A DNA stretch of 20,966 nt, taken from Mansonella perstans (lineage: Eukaryota > Nematoda > Chromadorea > Rhabditida > Onchocercidae). Below are positions 10,900-20,966 of the stretch, in pieces. Each line of letters begins with the position of its first letter. The first letter of the stretch is position 1. The notes below the pieces were generated by a model. It worked only from the letters and a program-made list of their open reading frames with translations, made no database searches and was not told the DNA's origin. The DNA is taken from contig JBAMDO010000430.1 in NCBI GenBank assembly GCA_037074765.1, positions 1-20,966 of the forward strand, written 5' to 3'. The translations under genes were made by a program, and so were the position numbers.

Positions 10900-13800
10900 T
10901 CAACAAAATGGCCTATGTTCAGGATACCTGGACAAGGAATAAGCATTAGTTGCTGCTGTTGTAGTATGTGATGGAATTGCTGGTTGAGGTATTTGTGGTG
11001 CAGCCGGTTGATAACCATGCTTATCCAGAAGTTGCAAACGATTTGCTTTAAAAATATTGAAAAGAATTTGAACGAAACATCCTGCTGAAGCTAATATTCC
11101 AAGTAATGGATCAGCTAAAAGTTTTATTGCTGCTACTGTATTCCATCCGGTTGCCGTAGGTGTTAGAAGATACTGCAGAGAACTGAGCAACAGGAATGCA
11201 GCTGCCACCGGGTATAAACTTCCCAGCAAACCAGCTGATGCAACAGAATGATCAGTAGCTGGAGCAGAACCTGGAAAATAAAGATAGAAAATGGAACATG
11301 ATTAGGGAATTATTGTTTTCTGATCCTATTGTTATCTGCTTTTAATTTTGATGAATAATTGAAAACAGAGAAGAGGAAATGAATAAAATTACGGTTAAAG
11401 ATGAGGAATGGAAAATGATAATGTGTCAGAAGAAATCATACCAATCAGCGATAAGCATCCGAAAAATAACGGTACTAATGAACATAACAGAAGTATCAAT
11501 TCACGTAGCGAAATGAACACTGCTTCAATGATTCGATTTCCGCCGCCAACCAAACAAATACCCGGTAATGGATCAGCTCGAACACTTTGAGCCATTAGAG
11601 CCAAAATAACAGTACCCAAGGGTATTCCCCAGGCTAGCATATGAGTTCGAAGGAGTAACGATTCCTCAAATTCAATTTTTTCACTAATTCTTTTCGTTCA
11701 ACTTTGCACGGCATGTTAGTTATCATAGTAAAAAAAAATTTAATTATATTATATATTTATGATAGAATGGGAATTTCGGCGCAAAATCCCACTGTTTTAA
11801 CATATTTCAAAATTTTTTGAGATCCAGAAATAATCATTCATTCATTGCTGTCTTTTTTTCGCTTTTTTGCCATTTTTTTCTCATTCTAACTTGAAAAAAT
11901 GTGCCATTTTATGTAAAAGATCGGAAAAAATGGAAAAAAAAGAAAGACATAAATTTTTTTGATCGTTTTTCAAATAAAGAAAGTACATTAAATCAATCAA
12001 ATTTTCAATTTGTTGTGGCATTTTTTCTTGTAGTGAAATGCCTTTTATAAACCATAAAATTTTTTTTTTTGAATTAAAATATATGAAGAAAGAAAAAAGG
12101 GAGAACATGTGATTTGTTGCCTTTTGAACAAATCAATTTCTCACTTTTTCCAGTCCATATAATTGAAAATTGAAATAACTGTTGAGTTTTTTGAAGAAAA
12201 AAACAAAGTTAGGAGCGTGTTTAAATGTACATATGTATCCAGTTAAGATGAATTTGATTGGACGGATCAGTTCAAATCAATGATATTATTTCAAATATAA
12301 GAAATTAAACTGTAAGGAAAATGATTCGTTAGATGGATCAGTCTGTTTCGTAAATAGATAAGTAGCTTAATATCCGGTTAGGCAATTGAAAAACTAGAGG
12401 TTTGAATAATCCGTTAGAAATTCTTCAAATTTTATGTGATAATTACGCGTATAGAAATTGAATACCGAATTCTGTTGATGCCTCTGGGTATATTTATTCC
12501 AAGTGCAGCACAATACAAACCACCACAATCGACCGGTTGTTCCGAAATAGTATAGAAGAATGGCAACAACTGTACATGGAATATGTTGCACTCCGGTAAC
12601 CACAAAAATGAGTTTCGAATTATATTCGATACAGGAAATCTGAAATGTTTGCATTATTTTTAATACGATTGCAGACAAAAAATTTACAATGTCAAAGCAC
12701 TAAAGATTTGATTTTATCGCGTAACCAGAAAACAGTTTCATTTGTTTCGTTTCAATCTTATCTCTCCTCTCTCTCCAAATCAAATAACTATCTGTATCTT
12801 GAGCTATCTTTCAATCACTTTTTTCTTATTAATCACTACAATAAATGAAAATTTTTTTTTTTAAATTTGGAAAAAAATATATATATATACCTGATCTCGG
12901 TATAGTAACGAAAAGAGATAAACAATAGAAGAAGCGGAAAATGATACGGAACAAAATAGGAGCGATAATTCCGGCAAACCAACCAAACAGTGTTTTCGGG
13001 TGCAAAATGTTAACAAGCAAACAGTTGTCAAAGCAGTACAAAGTAATGACATAATGAATAACGCCGTACTAGCTGCTTCACGATCATCCTACAATAAATT
13101 AACCAATTACTTAATTAATTGGTTCAGAATAATTTAAACTGCTTACTAAAGAAATTTTAGATCAGTTATAATGAATATAAAATTTACTTTCATAAATTTA
13201 AAATAAATTGTTGAAAATATTTCAAACCTTCGTGTAACCATTATTTGAATGACACAGTGGAACACAGTGCCCAGTGCGATTCATATAAATTGTACTTGGA
13301 TGCTGAACGCAACGATTTGCTGTGATCACATTCTTGGCTATATCCGATTCCAATTCCTCAGCTATTGGAGAACCATCTTCATCTGATGCCGGGCCTTTCA
13401 TACACATCGCATCATGATTGTTTTCTAAACAATTTATTCCAATTAATTTTATAAATTTTCATTTGCATATTATTTTCTTTATATCTTCTACAATAACTAT
13501 TGCACTTATCTTCCGAATAATTATATTAGATGGGGAAATACATATGCACAAATTAATAAAAGACTTAAGATTATCTTCCTGAACATACATTCAAGAGAAT
13601 TGTAATTACTACCTCTATCCCAGACTGAAGTGGCAAAATCAATTAAATTTTGTTTGACCAAATGTTAAGTAAATAATCAACCAAGTGGAAATTTCGAACA
13701 ATTCATCGAAACTGGCCATGGAAAACCAAACTCTCTCAACAACGGTTCACATTTCATTTGTACCCGTTCACATAGTGGCCGACATGGTCCAATTGCAATC

Positions 13801-14488
13801 GGTACCTGGAAATTCCGACTAATACTTAAAATGACCTTAACATGGCACATGCTGGATTAGATCATTCCCATAAAATAGATCAACCCAACCTCTGGTCGAT
13901 TAAAATCAGTGCTAAGTTAAATCAAAACAGATCAATTCTTTCACCAATTAAAATATCAAATAAAATCGATATAGCAATGGATGATAGGAAATGTATAATT
14001 CATCCTTTTTAGAAGCTTGTTTCAGGTAGTTTTTTTGTCATCTTAATATAACTTTCACTATCTGCATTCGAAATTGTGGAAGAGTTATGAATCCCCTAAT
14101 TAGAATTGAAATAACAAATCATCAAGATCGAAAATGTAACAGCCCATTAGCATCAAAACTGAATAACCAGATGGTCAAAGGTCAAGTGGTTCACTGAAAG
14201 CAGTGATTGAGTATGTGAAAAAAGTGCACTGACTAAACTGTTATCTGGGATAATGCGATTAGCATATTATCTACATCTTGAACTTTACATCAATTAATAT
14301 TTTGTGGATGATAAAGTTTAAAACATGTCATGATTTTTTTGCAAACCTTGTCGGTACACATTGGAAAATAAATAGAACAGAGGAAAAATTTGAGCCGTGA
14401 TGAACATCGAATTTTAATTAACGGATCGAATGTACTGAAGCCGTTCGCTGCGTCATTTTCACTTTCATCACCAACCAAATTTGGAAAT
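10900..14488 (-). CDS. Frizzled-family Wnt receptor, FZD4-like CRD, 5' end not resolved
   Basis: This is a seven-pass Wnt receptor. Minus-strand exons in transcript order: 14488-14347, 13805-13682, 13424-13228, 13088-12891, 12639-12466, 11664-11442, 11270-10900. They give about 475 residues to TGA. The CRD part starts at [13 protein letters not shown] and keeps cysteines 3-10: [38 protein letters not shown] and MCMKGP. The last two closely follow FZD4. The linker has an NRT glycosylation site. Membrane segments run from TM1 ([20 protein letters not shown]) through TM3 ([18 protein letters not shown]) and TM4 ([17 protein letters not shown], then [11 protein letters not shown]) to TM7 ([19 protein letters not shown]). 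The third intracellular loop is short and the KTxxxW motif after TM7 is absent; the tail is [17 protein letters not shown] with no PDZ ligand. The exon at 11664 needs a GAG acceptor to stay in frame. Which C. elegans Frizzled (LIN-17, MIG-1, CFZ-2, MOM-5) it matches I cannot decide. Confidence 0.92.
13101..13124. repeat. Short hairpin next to a Frizzled intron acceptor
   Basis: AACCAATTA and TAATTGGTT form 9-bp arms with a 6-nt loop, about a dozen bases upstream (in transcript sense) of the acceptor for the exon starting at 13088. It could affect acceptor choice in RNA, but AT-rich hairpins of this size are common. Confidence 0.35.
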
Positions 14489-14494
14489 CTATAA

Positions 14495-14904
14495 AAAAGT
14501 TTTAAATTAACCCATTAAAAAATTCCATTTCGAATTTTTATTTCATTTATTTGTTTATAATTTATTATTGATTAGTGAAAAATGTGAAAAAAAGTTTAAC
14601 CATTTTCTTAATTCACTTCGATTACTCAATTATTTTGATTATATATTCATCTTGTTGGATTAAAATTTTTCCCAATTTATTACTTTAATTATTTAATTTT
14701 TACTTTTATTAATTCGAAGAATAAATTCAAGCTATTATTGTTATTCTTACAATTATTCTTCTTTTAGTGTTAATAATTGATCAAATTTATTATTATTATT
14801 ATTATTTATTATTAATAATTATTATTATTGTTTAGAGTTTGTTCGAACAATAATTTGTTATTATTCGTCCATCAAATTTAACAATAAATTAGAATAGATG
14901 CGAA
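14495..14904. repeat. AT-rich stretch with ATT/TTA triplet repeats upstream of the first clear Frizzled exon
   Basis: On the minus strand this is the interval between the first secure CRD exon and the GC-richer block at 14905-15075. It contains ATTATT runs (about 14788-14830) and no cysteine-bearing segment that would supply the missing start of the CRD. I see no exon here. Confidence 0.55.
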
Positions 14905-14933
14905 GTTGCTAATAATGCTCTTCTTTCCATCCC

Positions 14934-15059
14934 TTTCCATTCCAATAGGCAATATTTCTAACAGATTTGGCCTTTTGGGATTTTGTAGCAAGTGAGGCTG
15001 ATCGACACGATGGATGATCGATTGTGACAATCGTTCGGAGCAAAATGACCTTCGTCCAT
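14934..15059 (-). pseudogene. Candidate first CRD exon of the Frizzled gene, apparently broken
   Basis: One minus-strand frame, with ATG at 15059-15057, reads through SISLTCYKIPKGQIC and then stops at TAG 14960-14958. The next frame from 14959 reads RNIAYWNGK. Taken together they line up with the start of a Frizzled CRD (C..I....C.N.GYN.TK). The following secure exon supplies FPNLVG at exactly the expected column and phase. Two things are wrong: the join needs a one-base frameshift at the run TGTTAGA, and there is no GT donor after 14934 (the bases are GGGATGG). A different minus-strand frame from 15139 has a signal-peptide-like start (LLCIIFLVHLFCFLI) but begins with TTG. This may be an assembly error, a decayed exon or a coincidence. 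Confidence 0.3.
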
Positions 15060-15155
15060 CTTATCTTTCTTTCTTTTTCCTCATCAATATCATTTATCAA
15101 AAAACAAAATAAATGTACAAGAAATATAATACAAAGCAGCAATGTTTTTTCATGC

Positions 15156-15605
15156 TATTTTTGTTAGTATTACTGTTATTGTTACTTATTATTGTTTTAA
15201 TTACTGCTTACTGATAATTACTGCCAATGTTATTGTTTTGTTGTTGTTATTGTTCATGCCAGTGCTACTTATTATTGTTGTCATTGCTGTTAACCTTACT
15301 GTCTTTTCGTTGTTATTGTTATGGCTATTGCTATTTCTTTCCTTTTTTCTTTTCCATCAAAAACTGCTGTTATTTGTTAATAATAATTGTTGTCTTAATT
15401 ATTGCTAATCTTATTGTTTTATTATTGTTGTTGTTATTGTTACTGCCATCATTATTTATTTTTGTTAATTACTATTATTGTTATGTTTGTTTTACTATTT
15501 TTTTTAATGTTATTGCTATTATTAGGATATATTTTCATTATAACTAGCTATTTGTTATGTTATTGCAATTATTATTGTTATTTGATTGATAATACTCAGT
15601 TCTAG
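15156..15605. repeat. Degenerate TTR (TTA/TTG) trinucleotide tract
   Basis: About 450 bases are built from interrupted TTATTG, TTGTTG and TTACTG triplets. The tract leaves three overlapping + frames open that encode Leu/Tyr/Cys-rich strings. Their composition follows from the triplets and they lack any domain, so I treat the region as an old microsatellite. Confidence 0.8.
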
Positions 15606-16250
15606 CTCTTACTAATATTATTTGTAATAATTCATCTATAACAATAATTTAGTTTATTTTTTGTATTACGCAACATTAAGCAATTTTTTCTCACAGTTTT
15701 TTTCTTTCCCACCAAAAAAATCATTTGTTACTTTTTCATTAATTTAATTATTTTCAATTTTTAATGTTTTTTTTTGAATCCATTCCTCACTTTCGATTTC
15801 AACGAAATTTTATTGATACATTCATTTGCTGCTTTCTTGAAGCAAGAATGAAAAGTATGTGACGAGATATTAGCTGCAATGTTTTTAAAAAGACAATTTG
15901 GATGAAGACTTTTTTAGCTTACTCATTTCACTTCACAATCATTAATTTTGTCCACAACATTTTTGAAGACCGCTTCTAGGATGTATTTGCACTTTGATTT
16001 ATTATAGTATTAGTATAAGAACGGAGAGTGAAAGGAAGAAAGACAGGTGTGGCAAAATCGACGCTATCTCCCACTTACTGTTAAATTCCTTTTTTTTTCA
16101 ATTTCAAAAATTGTTTTATAAAATTTTTAAATGCAATCATAGATAACGCATTCATCTCTTTTAGTTCTACTTCATTTTTACATACATGCATGTTAATATC
16201 GTCAATGATTGGATTAATGATTATTTTAACCATCTACTGCATTATCCCAA
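15606..16250. other. Non-coding AT-rich DNA
   Basis: I see no gene. A slightly GC-richer patch near 16020-16080 has a short open minus-strand frame without recognisable motifs. The rest is T- and A-runs. Confidence 0.5.
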
Positions 16251-16255
16251 ATCTT

Positions 16256-16412
16256 GGCCCAAAGAAAATCAGATGATATTTTTTGGTCAAAATGAATCAG
16301 AAATGACCGACGAAATGAATAAAATGATGCGTTTGCTAAAATGAATCAAATGATTTTTGGCGAAACTGAATCAACTGGTATATCGGCCAAAATGAATCAG
16401 ATAATGTTTGGA
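16256..16412 (+). repeat. Degenerate tandem repeat, period about 25 bp, six copies
   Basis: Units begin near 16256, 16285, 16309, 16334, 16359 and 16385. The shared core is close to GGCCAAAATGAATCAGATGA with TTTTT between units, and spacings run from 24 to 29 bases. Copies three and five carry changes (GACGAAATGAATA, GGCGAAACTGAATCA). Because the period is not a multiple of three, a coding repeat is unlikely. It is an aged minisatellite. Confidence 0.75.
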
Positions 16413-16554
16413 TTGATCTAACTGATGATTAGTTAATCAGTTAAGTTTTCAACTTCAATCACAAAAAAAGTAGGCATGAAATGTGAAAGGAAAAGAAAAA
16501 CGGATATTTTTTACTTGAAGAGAAAAATTAAAAAGTTGAAGAACAGGTCATGAC

Positions 16555-16735
16555 ACAATTTGGAGATTTTACTATAACCATAGATAGGCGGATCTAAGAT
16601 TGCAAATGACAAATGTCCATTTGCAGTCCAACGATTCCCTTTGGTAACATTATAGTCATGCTATCGGTGACCACTATTTTCTACCGTGTACCTATCATTG
16701 ATGCAACAAATCAAAGATGGGACGGATATTAATTA
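16555..16735. other. GC-richer block with open frames on both strands, unidentified
   Basis: This segment stands out from its AT-rich flanks. On the minus strand a frame opens after a possible acceptor (CGATAG, exon from 16660) and reads HDYNVTKGNRWTANGH, then FAILDPPIYGY, with a possible donor at A|GTAAAA. On the plus strand another frame reads IPFGNIIVMLSVTTIFYRV and later TNQRWDGY. I recognise neither. It could be an exon of an unseen gene, a distant 5' exon of Frizzled, a transposon remnant or conserved regulatory DNA. Confidence 0.3.
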
Positions 16736-16739
16736 TCCA

Positions 16740-17120
16740 TTAAAGTCATGTTATATTGTGTGTATATGTGTATGGGTATGTCTGCGTTCAAATAATATGC
16801 AAAAAATTTTTGATGCTTTACATTGCGCCAAAGGATAAAAATCGCTTTGATTAATAACAACTTGTCTTTTTTCTCTCTAAAAAGATTTTTTGTTAAAACG
16901 ATAAGAATCGAAACACTCTTTAATATATGATTGGAGCAATACGAAAAGGAAAGATACCCTTGTCCGTTTCAGATATTTTCCTCAAATAGTAATTCGTCAT
17001 TATTCTCGAAAAACTCACTTTCCTCCCATTCTTTTCTATTTCCTTCATTTTAGAACAATTTCTTTTTTGCATCCGACAAAACTTTCTTCTGAAAATCTCC
17101 TCAGCACTTCTTCTTGAAAG
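16740..17120. other. Non-coding AT-rich DNA
   Basis: No gene or clear structure seen beyond a short TGTGTGTATATGTG patch near 16755-16775. Confidence 0.5.
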
Positions 17121-17124
17121 TTCT

Positions 17125-17307
17125 GAGAATTACTGTGTATGAATGGCAAATTGTTGAAAATTTCGAGAATTATTACAAATGATTGATTAGTTGCTGAAGA
17201 TTACGGGAATTATTGGAATTGAATGGAAAATTGTTGGAAATTCTGGAAATTACCAGAAATAAATGGCAAAAATTACTGGAAATTTCAGGAATTCTTGCAG
17301 TGAATAG
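17125..17307 (+). repeat. Degenerate tandem repeat, period 40 bp, about 4.5 copies
   Basis: Units start at 17125, 17165, 17205, 17245 and about 17287. Each opens with a variant of GAGAATTATT, followed by AAATGAATGGCAAATTGTTG and then GAAAATTTC. The first three spacings are exactly 40 bases. The period is not a multiple of three and stops interrupt all copies in some frame, so it is a minisatellite and not a coding repeat. Confidence 0.8.
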
Positions 17308-18270
17308 CTTTTTTTTTCAAAATTTTCTCTTTTTAAAATTTTTGAATTGTATCGGTTGAATAGCTCGAGCATAAAATCATTAATTCCCATGGAATTTGAT
17401 ATCACTGAGAAGCTCAGCGAAACGAAAATGAATTGAAATAAATTATGAGAATGAATGAATGAGCAGTTAGCTTCGACTTCTACCACAAAATTTAGGGATG
17501 GTTTGGCATTATTTGTTAAATAAAGCTAGGGCTAGCTAGTCATAAATCTAAAAATGTGAAACGAAGCAGAAAAAAGCAACCAAAGATTTAAAACAATCCT
17601 TAGAAAAGTGCGCTAATATCGAATTCACCATAAATATCCGAAGTGCCGAACTGATCTTATCAGTATCACTATAAATTCAGAATTAATCATGAAATTCCGG
17701 AAGATAAAAGAAAAAACGAAAACAAGATTGCGGGAAATTTGTAAAACCGGAAAATTGTCAACAAGCAATCCTTTCTTTTCATGCATATAATGTTCCTTTT
17801 TTTTCATTTTATCACGGATGAAAGAGAATAAAAAGAAAAATAACTTTGACCTTTCAAGCATTTGTTTCTGTCTTTCATTCAACTTTTTCAAGCAAACAAC
17901 AAGCGGATCGTTTTTTTATTTTTTCTCAAAGAATATATCGCTTCGAAATGTTTCCTCCATTTGTTGTTGTGAATAAAAAAGCAAAGGGTGAAAGGTGAAA
18001 TGATATTATACTTTCAAAAGAATTACTAGTTAATGCTCCTCTTCCTAAAAATGAATTTTAAAATCATATTTTGAAATTTTAATCTTTTTTTTTACTGCTG
18101 AAATAGTTTTTTGAAAAGTTTATTCTTTGCATCTTCATATAATTTTTAAAAAAACTGCTTAAGCAAAAACTACTAGTAAAAACTACTAATAGATTATAAT
18201 TTTTGAATTAATAAAAAATTTTCAATTTTTGTTCATTTTCAGGTGTTCTAGGAGATTTTACGAAATTATC
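17308..18270. other. Non-coding AT-rich DNA
   Basis: Short minus-strand open frames (17250-17486, 17625-17891) are Phe/Lys/Ile-rich and match no domain. No exon-like block found. Confidence 0.5.
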
Positions 18271-18278
18271 ACTGACCA

Positions 18279-18440
18279 AAAGAAAAGAAAGAAAGAGAGA
18301 ACGAGAAAAAGGATAGATTAAAAGATTGGAAATAGAAAGAAGTGAAATTTAAAAAAAAAAAAAGCAAAATAAAAGAAAAAGATTGGCTGATGTGATAGTT
18401 AGTGGTAGTGGAAAAGAGAAAAAGAAATCAAACAGCAACG
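18279..18440 (+). repeat. Polypurine tract
   Basis: About 160 bases are almost entirely A and G on the plus strand (AAAAGAAAAGAAAGAAAGAG and onward, including a 13-A run). Such tracts can form triplex DNA and stall polymerase. The Phe-rich minus-strand frame that overlaps it is a product of this composition. Confidence 0.65.
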
Positions 18441-20966
18441 AAATGTAGGAAAACTTTCTATTAAATCTTTTTAAAAATGCAACCAAACAGCAAAGAAAAA
18501 AGTAAAAGAAACTAATGTGGTAAATAAAATCGAAATGTATAACTAAATATAAAATGAAATAAAAATAATCTGAAATTTTGTCGTTTTTGAATTCCATTTA
18601 GCAAAAAAAATGCCAACTGAAAGGGACAAACATAAAAAGAATATTCTTGAAATTTCATAAATATTACTCAGCTATATTTCTCACGGCTTTCTTATAAAAA
18701 TTGAAAAATTAAATTTTCGATCTTTCAGTTTTTTTAAATGATAGAAAGCAAAGTCGATATAAATCGAACTTTCCTAGCTCTTTTTGCTTTATTTCATTCA
18801 ATCAATAATTATTTTTTGAAAATCTTTCCAAATCTTAAACTTCACGGTCTCCCCCTTAATTCTTTTTATGTGATTGATGCGAATTTCGCTCACTTTAAAA
18901 CGAATAACGATGAAGGCATGAAGTTTTAAATTTAAGCTTAAGAAAAAATTTCTCTTTTCAAAAAATTTTCTTTGAAAAAATAGGAAAGAAGAATAGCAGA
19001 CTGTTTTAGGTGTGCGGTAAACATTCATCAAATTTGTGGAAATAAGGAAAAAATAAAAAGACGAAGAAAAGGAATCTTTCGTTTTCTTTCTTTCTCTCTA
19101 CCTCTTGTTAAATATTTAACAAATTGTGAATTAACAATTCAATGTTCGAATTCCGCTTAAAAAAGCATATTTCAAGAATTTTGAAATTTAAAAAATAGAA
19201 AAATTACGAAAATTTCCTGCACAAATTTGGCCGAAAAACATATTTTTGAAAAGTTTTAAAATTTGAGAAAAATCGAAAAATTTAAAATTTAAAAAGTCGA
19301 GAATGGCAGATATGCTACACTATATATATATATATAAATTTGTCAGCTATTTGAAATATTTCGTAAATTTCCCATTTTTTAAATTCTTGGATGGGAAAAA
19401 TACTGAAAGAAGCTTTCGTTTCAAATTAAAATTAATTAATGTAGTCTACACTTTAAAACAAGTTCAGACATGTACTGAGGAAGAAAGGCTCGGTCGAGTG
19501 GAGAAAAATAAATTTATTAAACTTCAAGAAAACTGAATTAGAAATGGGAGCTCCTTCATTGTTTTTTTCACTGGCAAAAACAAAAAATAAATAAAACCTT
19601 ATGGTGTTTTATTGACTTTTCATTTTACCAATATTTTGTGTTTAATAACAAATATAATTCAACAATAATAATATAAAAATTAATGCAATAACAATTTTTT
19701 CATATACATGTTGATATAGTAATATAATAATTAGACAATGGTAACAATATGATAATTGATACAACAATAACTTTTTCATGTTCAGTGGAATATGATAATT
19801 AAATTCAATAATAATAATGTTATAACTTTTTTAATGTCAATAATAATATATATAAAATTTGTGTGAGAATTATACATAGAAACAAACTGGATATGCCAGT
19901 TGTGCCAGTACGACAATATGTTATGGATAAAAATGTCTAAATAATCTTACTTCTTATTTTAGTCATTTATTTACTTAATTAATTATAACTTAAGTCTTTA
20001 AAGGTAAATAGTATTTTTACAAAATATTTCGCCTAACTTTCAACATGTTCCAACAAATTTAAGGAATACAATTTGTTTTAAAAAAAATTAATTTTTGAAA
20101 TTCCTCTTTCCATCTACACATTGTTAATCATCATCTGAAAAAACCTTTTTTTAAACTACTATCTATCTGAATATTAATAAGAAAAATTTCCTATTTTGTT
20201 CCAATTCAATGATTCAATTCAAAAAAAATTTACACCGGAAATGTCATCATTTTCTTTTCTCTCTCCTTTGCTTTCGTTTCTTTATATCCCAATAAACATT
20301 GTTATATTTTTTTAAATTTTACTAAATTACAAATTAGAATGTTGTCATCTTACGTCGTACAATGTTGACATATAGAGCTCATAAAAATGCTGTAAATTAG
20401 AAGCTATTTCGGTGCAAAATTCTCTTCTGTAATGAACCATATGGAACTCATTTCATTAAATTGTTCAGGAAAACGATACGCTAATAAACTGATCTTCTTG
20501 GACTTGTATGTATGTTTGTGTATGTATAGGTATATATTTACATATGTGTATGTATTTGTTGTGAATAAACATATCATGCAAAAAAAAGATTTCCATTTCA
20601 AATTACAGCATATATTTTAGTGAAAATAAATAGTTTTAGGATATTGTAAAATCTTTAGCAAAAATATATCATTTTATTACTAAAAAAAGTATTCCAAATA
20701 TTTTTATTTTTCCTAATTTTCAAGAAAAAATTTTTGTGTTTTGAGAATTTTTCGACTGAAAATTACTTTCAGATAATTAGTCAAATATTAATTATTAAGA
20801 TGTGACTCTGGTCAAAGAATAATAATGTAAAACAAATAGTTCTAGGATTATAGAAAGATCGAGGCGAGAAAGGAAGTGAGTAAAATATGATAAAAAGAAA
20901 TGAATTTAATCATCATCAGCATTATGATTATATTCATATCAACAATTACGGGAAATCAATATTGAA
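18441..20966. other. AT-rich right flank, no gene seen
   Basis: I find no exon with domain character on either strand. The region has A-run and TTTGAAAA-like repetition around 19140-19290, AAT-type triplet repetition around 19640-19850 and a TATG-rich patch near 20505-20560. It may be intergenic or part of a long upstream intron of the Frizzled gene. Confidence 0.5.
19105..19122. repeat. 18-bp perfect palindrome
   Basis: TTGTTAAATATTTAACAA is its own reverse complement. It is composed mostly of A and T, so chance is a real possibility. No gene lies next to it. Confidence 0.5.

Noticed and set aside
11408..11590. Plus-strand open frame of 60 residues
   Set aside because: It is antisense to the Frizzled TM4-TM5 exon, which has clear homology.
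12829..13041. Minus-strand frame starting [11 protein letters not shown]
   Set aside because: It is an out-of-frame shadow of the TM1-TM2 exon, whose correct frame reads [16 protein letters not shown].
10900..14488. Smoothened or secreted Frizzled-related protein instead of Frizzled
   Set aside because: The CRD carries FZD4-like motifs (MNCSKFP, MCMKGP), and seven membrane segments follow, which rules out a secreted protein and favours Frizzled over Smoothened.
14505..14900. A hidden small exon supplying CRD cysteines 1 and 2
   Set aside because: I scanned the minus strand for cysteine codons followed by a YN.T-like pattern and found none free of nearby stops.
15142..15605. Three overlapping Leu/Tyr/Cys-rich open frames resembling membrane proteins
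   Set aside because: They come from TTA/TTG triplet repetition, which avoids stops in all frames; no motif or splice support.
19303..19536. Plus-strand 77-residue frame starting MADMLHYIYIYKF
   Set aside because: It begins in a TATA dinucleotide run and has no recognisable domain; composition is typical of AT-rich noise.
1..20966. tRNA, rRNA, SL RNA genes or CRISPR arrays
   Set aside because: No GC-rich cloverleaf, ribosomal or spliced-leader-like block stood out, and the tandem repeats lack a repeat-spacer pattern.

Overview
The window looks like nuclear DNA from a nematode, most likely a filarial or related clade III species. It is very AT-rich. Its genes are split by many introns of roughly 90 to 900 bp with nematode-type acceptors (TTTTCAG, TTTTTAG). 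The conserved proteins are animal signalling proteins. The species cannot be named from sequence alone.

Layout. Positions 1-1291 are AT-rich upstream DNA with one perfect 20-bp-arm hairpin near the left edge. Positions 1319-8211 (+ strand) hold a complete ced-12/ELMO gene. I could join 15 exons in phase into 760 codons, covering the N-terminal Ras-binding-like and armadillo region, the ELM domain, the PH domain and a short proline-rich tail. Positions 8212-10899 are an intergenic gap with ATR trinucleotide repeats and a 267-bp block bounded by imperfect inverted repeats. Positions 10900-14488 (- strand) hold seven exons of a Frizzled receptor whose extracellular half is FZD4-like. Its last third is highly divergent and lacks the KTxxxW Dishevelled-binding motif. 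The start of this gene is unclear: a candidate CRD exon at 14934-15059 appears broken by a frameshift and has no usable donor. Positions 15143-20966 show no gene I can support. They hold simple TTR repeats, a ~25-bp and a 40-bp degenerate tandem repeat, a GC-richer unexplained block and polypurine tracts.

The two genes are convergent. CED-12 works with CED-5/DOCK180 to activate the Rac CED-10 in corpse engulfment and cell migration. In C. elegans a Frizzled (MOM-5) also feeds into CED-10 for engulfment and migration, so the neighbours belong to connected pathways. Nothing in the sequence shows that they are co-regulated.

Most notable points: a possible fragment of a FANCM/MPH1-type helicase in ced-12 intron 1; several non-standard splice sites (a GC-AG intron, a tandem NAGNAG acceptor, AAG and GAG acceptors); the Frizzled without its Dishevelled motif; and the damaged-looking CRD exon. 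I found no convincing new biological system.
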